In this document: one piece after another, positions 5,237-7,355 of the stretch | Numbering within the stretch: position 1 is the first letter of the stretch | Layout: every line of letters starts with the position of its first letter | Source of the DNA: Deltaproteobacteria bacterium | GTDB lineage: Bacteria; SAR324; NAC60-12 | Length of the DNA stretch: 7,355 bases | Assembly: GCA_002730365.1 (NCBI GenBank) | Contig: PBZZ01000097.1 | Span: forward strand, 1-7,355 | Direction of reading: 5' to 3' | Made by a program: the position numbers and the translations under genes | The notes under the pieces: model-generated | What the model was told of the DNA's origin: nothing | Seen by the model: only the letters and a program-made list of their open reading frames with translations | Database searches by the model: none

Positions 5237-6178
5237 TTAGGGTTGCCAGAGATAAAGAAATCCAGAACTGGGCATCAGTGAGTCTGGTACACGAACAAGG
5301 TTGACTTCTGCAGCACTGCTTCCTAACAAAGATGGCTGAAAGGAACTCGGCCGCTGGTAGGCTACTACGGTTGCACTCGAAGCACCTGTGCGCGTTTGAG
5401 CAGCCAACAAAGCATCTTCCAAGTATCCGACATGATCTACGAGTTTCAATTTCTGGGCTTCTTCTGCTGGAAAAATGCTGCCATCTGCCAGCTTGCGCGC
5501 GTCTTCTTGAGGAAGTTGTCGATTTTCAGCGACAAGTCTGACAAAACGATCATAGTGGGCGTTCAAAATACGAAGTAAGATTTCACGACTCTCTTGGCCA
5601 ATGGGCTTCAAAGGTACTGCCAGTTCTTGCTTCGTAGATCCACTCGCGAGCACTTCCCCCTGTATGCCAATTTTTTCAAGCAGTCCTTCAGCATTAAAAC
5701 GCACCATGACCACTCCAATACTCCCTACAACTGATGTTGGATTAGCCCAGATTTCATCACCAGCCAATGCCGCGTAGTAACCTCCCGAAGCCCCAATGGC
5801 TCCAATGCTGACGACAATCGGCTTGCCGCTGCGTTGCCTGAATTGTTTCAACTCATGAAACAGCACATCAGCAGTAGTTACCTCTCCTCCGGGTGAGTTG
5901 ATGTGCAACAGTACGGCTCGAACTGCGGGATCTCTTGCTGCCATCACCAATTGTTCTCGCACTTCATCCAGGTCAATACTACTTCTGCGGCTGCCCACGT
6001 TTGAAATCCAGTTAGACGCCATCATCCCACTGAGTTCAATCAGCGCAATCTTAGTCTCTCCACTTCCGCCTAGGACACGCTCTTCCAGAGGTTGATCACG
6101 ACTGATGGGTATCTCCAGATTGACATAGCAACCACTGAGAGAAATCAGGAGGGTGATGGCGGTGAGTAAGTGTCTCAT
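5237..6178 (-). CDS. sppA: SppA-like serine protease (peptidase S49), predicted lipoprotein
   Basis: Signal peptide peptidase A-type proteases digest cleaved signal peptides and other membrane-associated substrates with a Ser-Lys dyad. This is the short, single-domain form (313 residues). The N-terminus MRHLLTAITLLISLSGC ends in a lipobox (LSGC, Cys17), so it is probably a lipid-anchored periplasmic or membrane protein, unlike the transmembrane-anchored classical SppA. S49 motifs are HINSPGGEV (92-100), GAIGASGGYYAALAGDEIWA (126-145) with nucleophile Ser131, and VGSIGV. The general base Lys183 is in SGSTKQ, 52 residues after the serine as in Bacillus SppA (Ser147/Lys199). The C-terminal about 50 residues after VGYLEDAL are not recognised. 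The start ATG overlaps the stop of the upstream kinase gene as ATGA, indicating translational coupling. Confidence 0.93.
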   Translation of the reverse strand: MRHLLTAITLLISLSGCYVNLEIPISRDQPLEERVLGGSGETKIALIELSGMMASNWISNVGSRRSSIDLDEVREQLVMAARDPAVRAVLLHINSPGGEVTTADVLFHELKQFRQRSGKPIVVSIGAIGASGGYYAALAGDEIWANPTSVVGSIGVVMVRFNAEGLLEKIGIQGEVLASGSTKQELAVPLKPIGQESREILLRILNAHYDRFVRLVAENRQLPQEDARKLADGSIFPAEEAQKLKLVDHVGYLEDALLAAQTRTGASSATVVAYQRPSSFQPSLLGSSAAEVNLVRVPDSLMPSSGFLYLWQP

Positions 6179-6723
6179 TGGGAATCTTGTTCAAGAAGAT
6201 GAGTGTCGATCTGATGGAGAATCTCCTCAAGGGTCAATTGACTAGTGTCGATGATTAGATCGAAATTGGATGGGTCAGCTATATCTACACCATAGAGGCG
6301 TTGAAAATTCTGGCGCATTGTGAGGTATCGCTGTCGATTCTTAAGAATAGATTCTTCAATATTTTTAGCACTCTCTGTGGCCCGATGGGCAGAAAAAATA
6401 CGTTCAGCAGCCACTTCTTCGCTGACGGTGAGCAAAATTTTGCAGGCGTCAGGTACACAATGAAACCCGAGGTGAGCGTCCAAGACGAAGTTTTCGTTTT
6501 CTTCACCAAATTGCCGTTGAGTTTCATCAATTTTGCGATCCACTTCCGGATGGGTTGTGACAAATTCGGTCAAAAATTGGGTGATGTCTTGGAAGCCTTT
6601 TTCCAATGCCATTTGGCGCATGAAATCACCTGTGGAACGAATTTCCAGACCATATTTTTCAGCCAACAATCGTCGTACGGTCGATTTACCAGAGCCAGGA
6701 GGACCAGCTAGCGTCAGTTTCAT
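6175..6723 (-). CDS. cmk: Archaeal-type (d)CMP kinase-like P-loop protein
   Basis: This 182-residue P-loop nucleotide kinase most resembles the archaeal-type cytidylate kinase family, which phosphorylates CMP or dCMP from ATP in the cytosol. Walker A is GPPGSGKST (7-15). Next come STGDFMRQMALEKG (30-43) and HPEVDRKIDETQ (58-69), typical of this family's nucleotide-monophosphate-binding lid region. The later part has LLTVSEEVAAERI and RLYGVDIADPSNFDLIIDTS, close to the family's YGIDIxDxxxYDLVINTS. A histidine (His84 in DAHLG) stands where I expect an arginine in relatives, so substrate specificity could differ. GAGG lies 7 nt before the ATG at 6721-6723. It follows yicC by 32 nt, where many proteobacteria carry gmk, and overlaps sppA by four bases. 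The kinase fold is certain; the CMP substrate is inferred. Confidence 0.85.
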   Translation of the reverse strand: MKLTLAGPPGSGKSTVRRLLAEKYGLEIRSTGDFMRQMALEKGFQDITQFLTEFVTTHPEVDRKIDETQRQFGEENENFVLDAHLGFHCVPDACKILLTVSEEVAAERIFSAHRATESAKNIEESILKNRQRYLTMRQNFQRLYGVDIADPSNFDLIIDTSQLTLEEILHQIDTHLLEQDSQ

Positions 6724-6755
6724 GAAAAAACCTCATGAGCCGAGTGAGTAACAGA

Positions 6756-7355
6756 TCATTCGATGTTCTGCATTTGTTCACGAATTTTTTCCAGTTCAGC
6801 CTTGATCTCAACTACAGTGTGGCTGATACTAGTTTCGTTACACTTAGAAGCCATTGTATTGGCTTCCCGATTCAATTCTTGAAGCAGGAAGTCACCACGT
6901 TTGCCAATCTCTCTCTCCTGTTGCAAGGTCTCCTGCAGGTGTTGCAGGTGCGTACCAAAGCGGACGATTTCTTCACTGATATCGAGACGTTCTGCCATTA
7001 AGGCTACTTCCTGATGTAGCCGCTCAGCGTCAAGCTTGGCCTGCAGTTCACTCAGATGATCCAGCAGTCTTTGTTGGAATTGTTGCGGTAAGTGCTTGGA
7101 GTTGCATTCGATCTTTTGTGCGAGTTGAGCGCAGCGCTGAAGGCGTGACTGTATATCTTCCAGCATAGCCTGGCCTTCCCGCGCTTTCATCGATTTGAGG
7201 GCTTGCAAAGCAAGCTCAAGGCTTTCCCAGATCAGCTTTCCGGCTAGTTCAGGAGGGATTTCAAGATCAACCGATTCACCAAGTAAGTCGCGCTGACTGA
7301 GCAGATCTTTCATTGAAACCTGAACCTCACGTCCAGTCAATTCTTCAAATTGAGA
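6756..7355 (-). CDS. yicC: YicC-family endoribonuclease-like protein (5' end outside window)
   Basis: This is the C-terminal 200 residues of a YicC/YloC-type protein; the frame stays open to the right edge, so the start is missing. Full-length members are about 290 residues. The diagnostic C-terminus is present: LISEEIVRF-like DISEEIVRFGTHL, GKRGDFLLQELNREANTMA, then VVEIKAELEKIREQMQNIE at the very end, matching E. coli YicC (REQIQNIE). The middle is rich in Leu, Gln and Glu and probably helical. YicC proteins have been linked to stationary-phase survival and to RNA cleavage, with E. coli YicC reported to affect the RyhB sRNA. It is the first visible gene of the minus-strand block, so the block's promoter lies outside the window. 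Confidence 0.95.
   Translation of the reverse strand, partial: SQFEELTGREVQVSMKDLLSQRDLLGESVDLEIPPELAGKLIWESLELALQALKSMKAREGQAMLEDIQSRLQRCAQLAQKIECNSKHLPQQFQQRLLDHLSELQAKLDAERLHQEVALMAERLDISEEIVRFGTHLQHLQETLQQEREIGKRGDFLLQELNREANTMASKCNETSISHTVVEIKAELEKIREQMQNIE

Overview
The window is a compact, gene-dense piece of bacterial chromosome of roughly balanced GC (judged by eye). It comes from a Gram-negative organism: it encodes a lipobox-bearing SppA-type protease and a Spy/CpxP-like exported protein. The gene mix is housekeeping: folate, haem and arginine synthesis, a helicase-loader-like ATPase, and a yicC-led operon. Together with a UGA-coded selenoprotein of the ArsC/thioredoxin fold, it would fit a deltaproteobacterium-like or SAR324-like lineage. 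That placement is an inference from gene content and general familiarity, not a proven assignment. I see no insertion sequence, prophage, CRISPR array, tRNA or rRNA.

Layout. On the left, a minus-strand gene for a small exported Spy/CpxP-like protein runs off the window edge (1-575). A 220-bp AT-rich divergent intergenic region (576-795) follows, then folK (796-1311, plus). folK converges with hemE (1319-2356, minus), with only 7 bp between them. hemE is divergent from a DnaC-like AAA+ ATPase gene (2376-3272, plus), with only 19 bp between the two start codons. The ATPase gene converges with the end of a long minus-strand block. In transcription order that block is: yicC (6756-7355, cut by the right edge), an archaeal-type CMP kinase-like gene (6175-6723), an sppA-like lipoprotein protease (5237-6178, ATGA overlap), mgsA (4790-5212), an ArsC-like selenoprotein (4409-4753) and argC (3319-4350). 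Spacings within the block run from a 4-nt overlap to 58 nt, so it can be one operon.

The most notable item is the selenoprotein. Read with the standard code, the 439 bp between argC and mgsA look empty on the minus strand. Reading one in-frame TGA (4712-4714) as selenocysteine gives an uninterrupted 114-residue protein of ArsC/Spx-like thioredoxin fold. The TGA falls exactly at the first position of its redox motif (U-T-T-C), and a bacterial SECIS-like hairpin with a G as first loop base lies 24 nt downstream. The organism must therefore have the SelA/SelB/SelC/SelD machinery elsewhere if the reading is right. Other points of interest are a tandemly repeated zinc-binding module in front of the DnaC-like ATPase and the replacement of the usual yicC-gmk pairing by yicC plus a CMP kinase-like gene.
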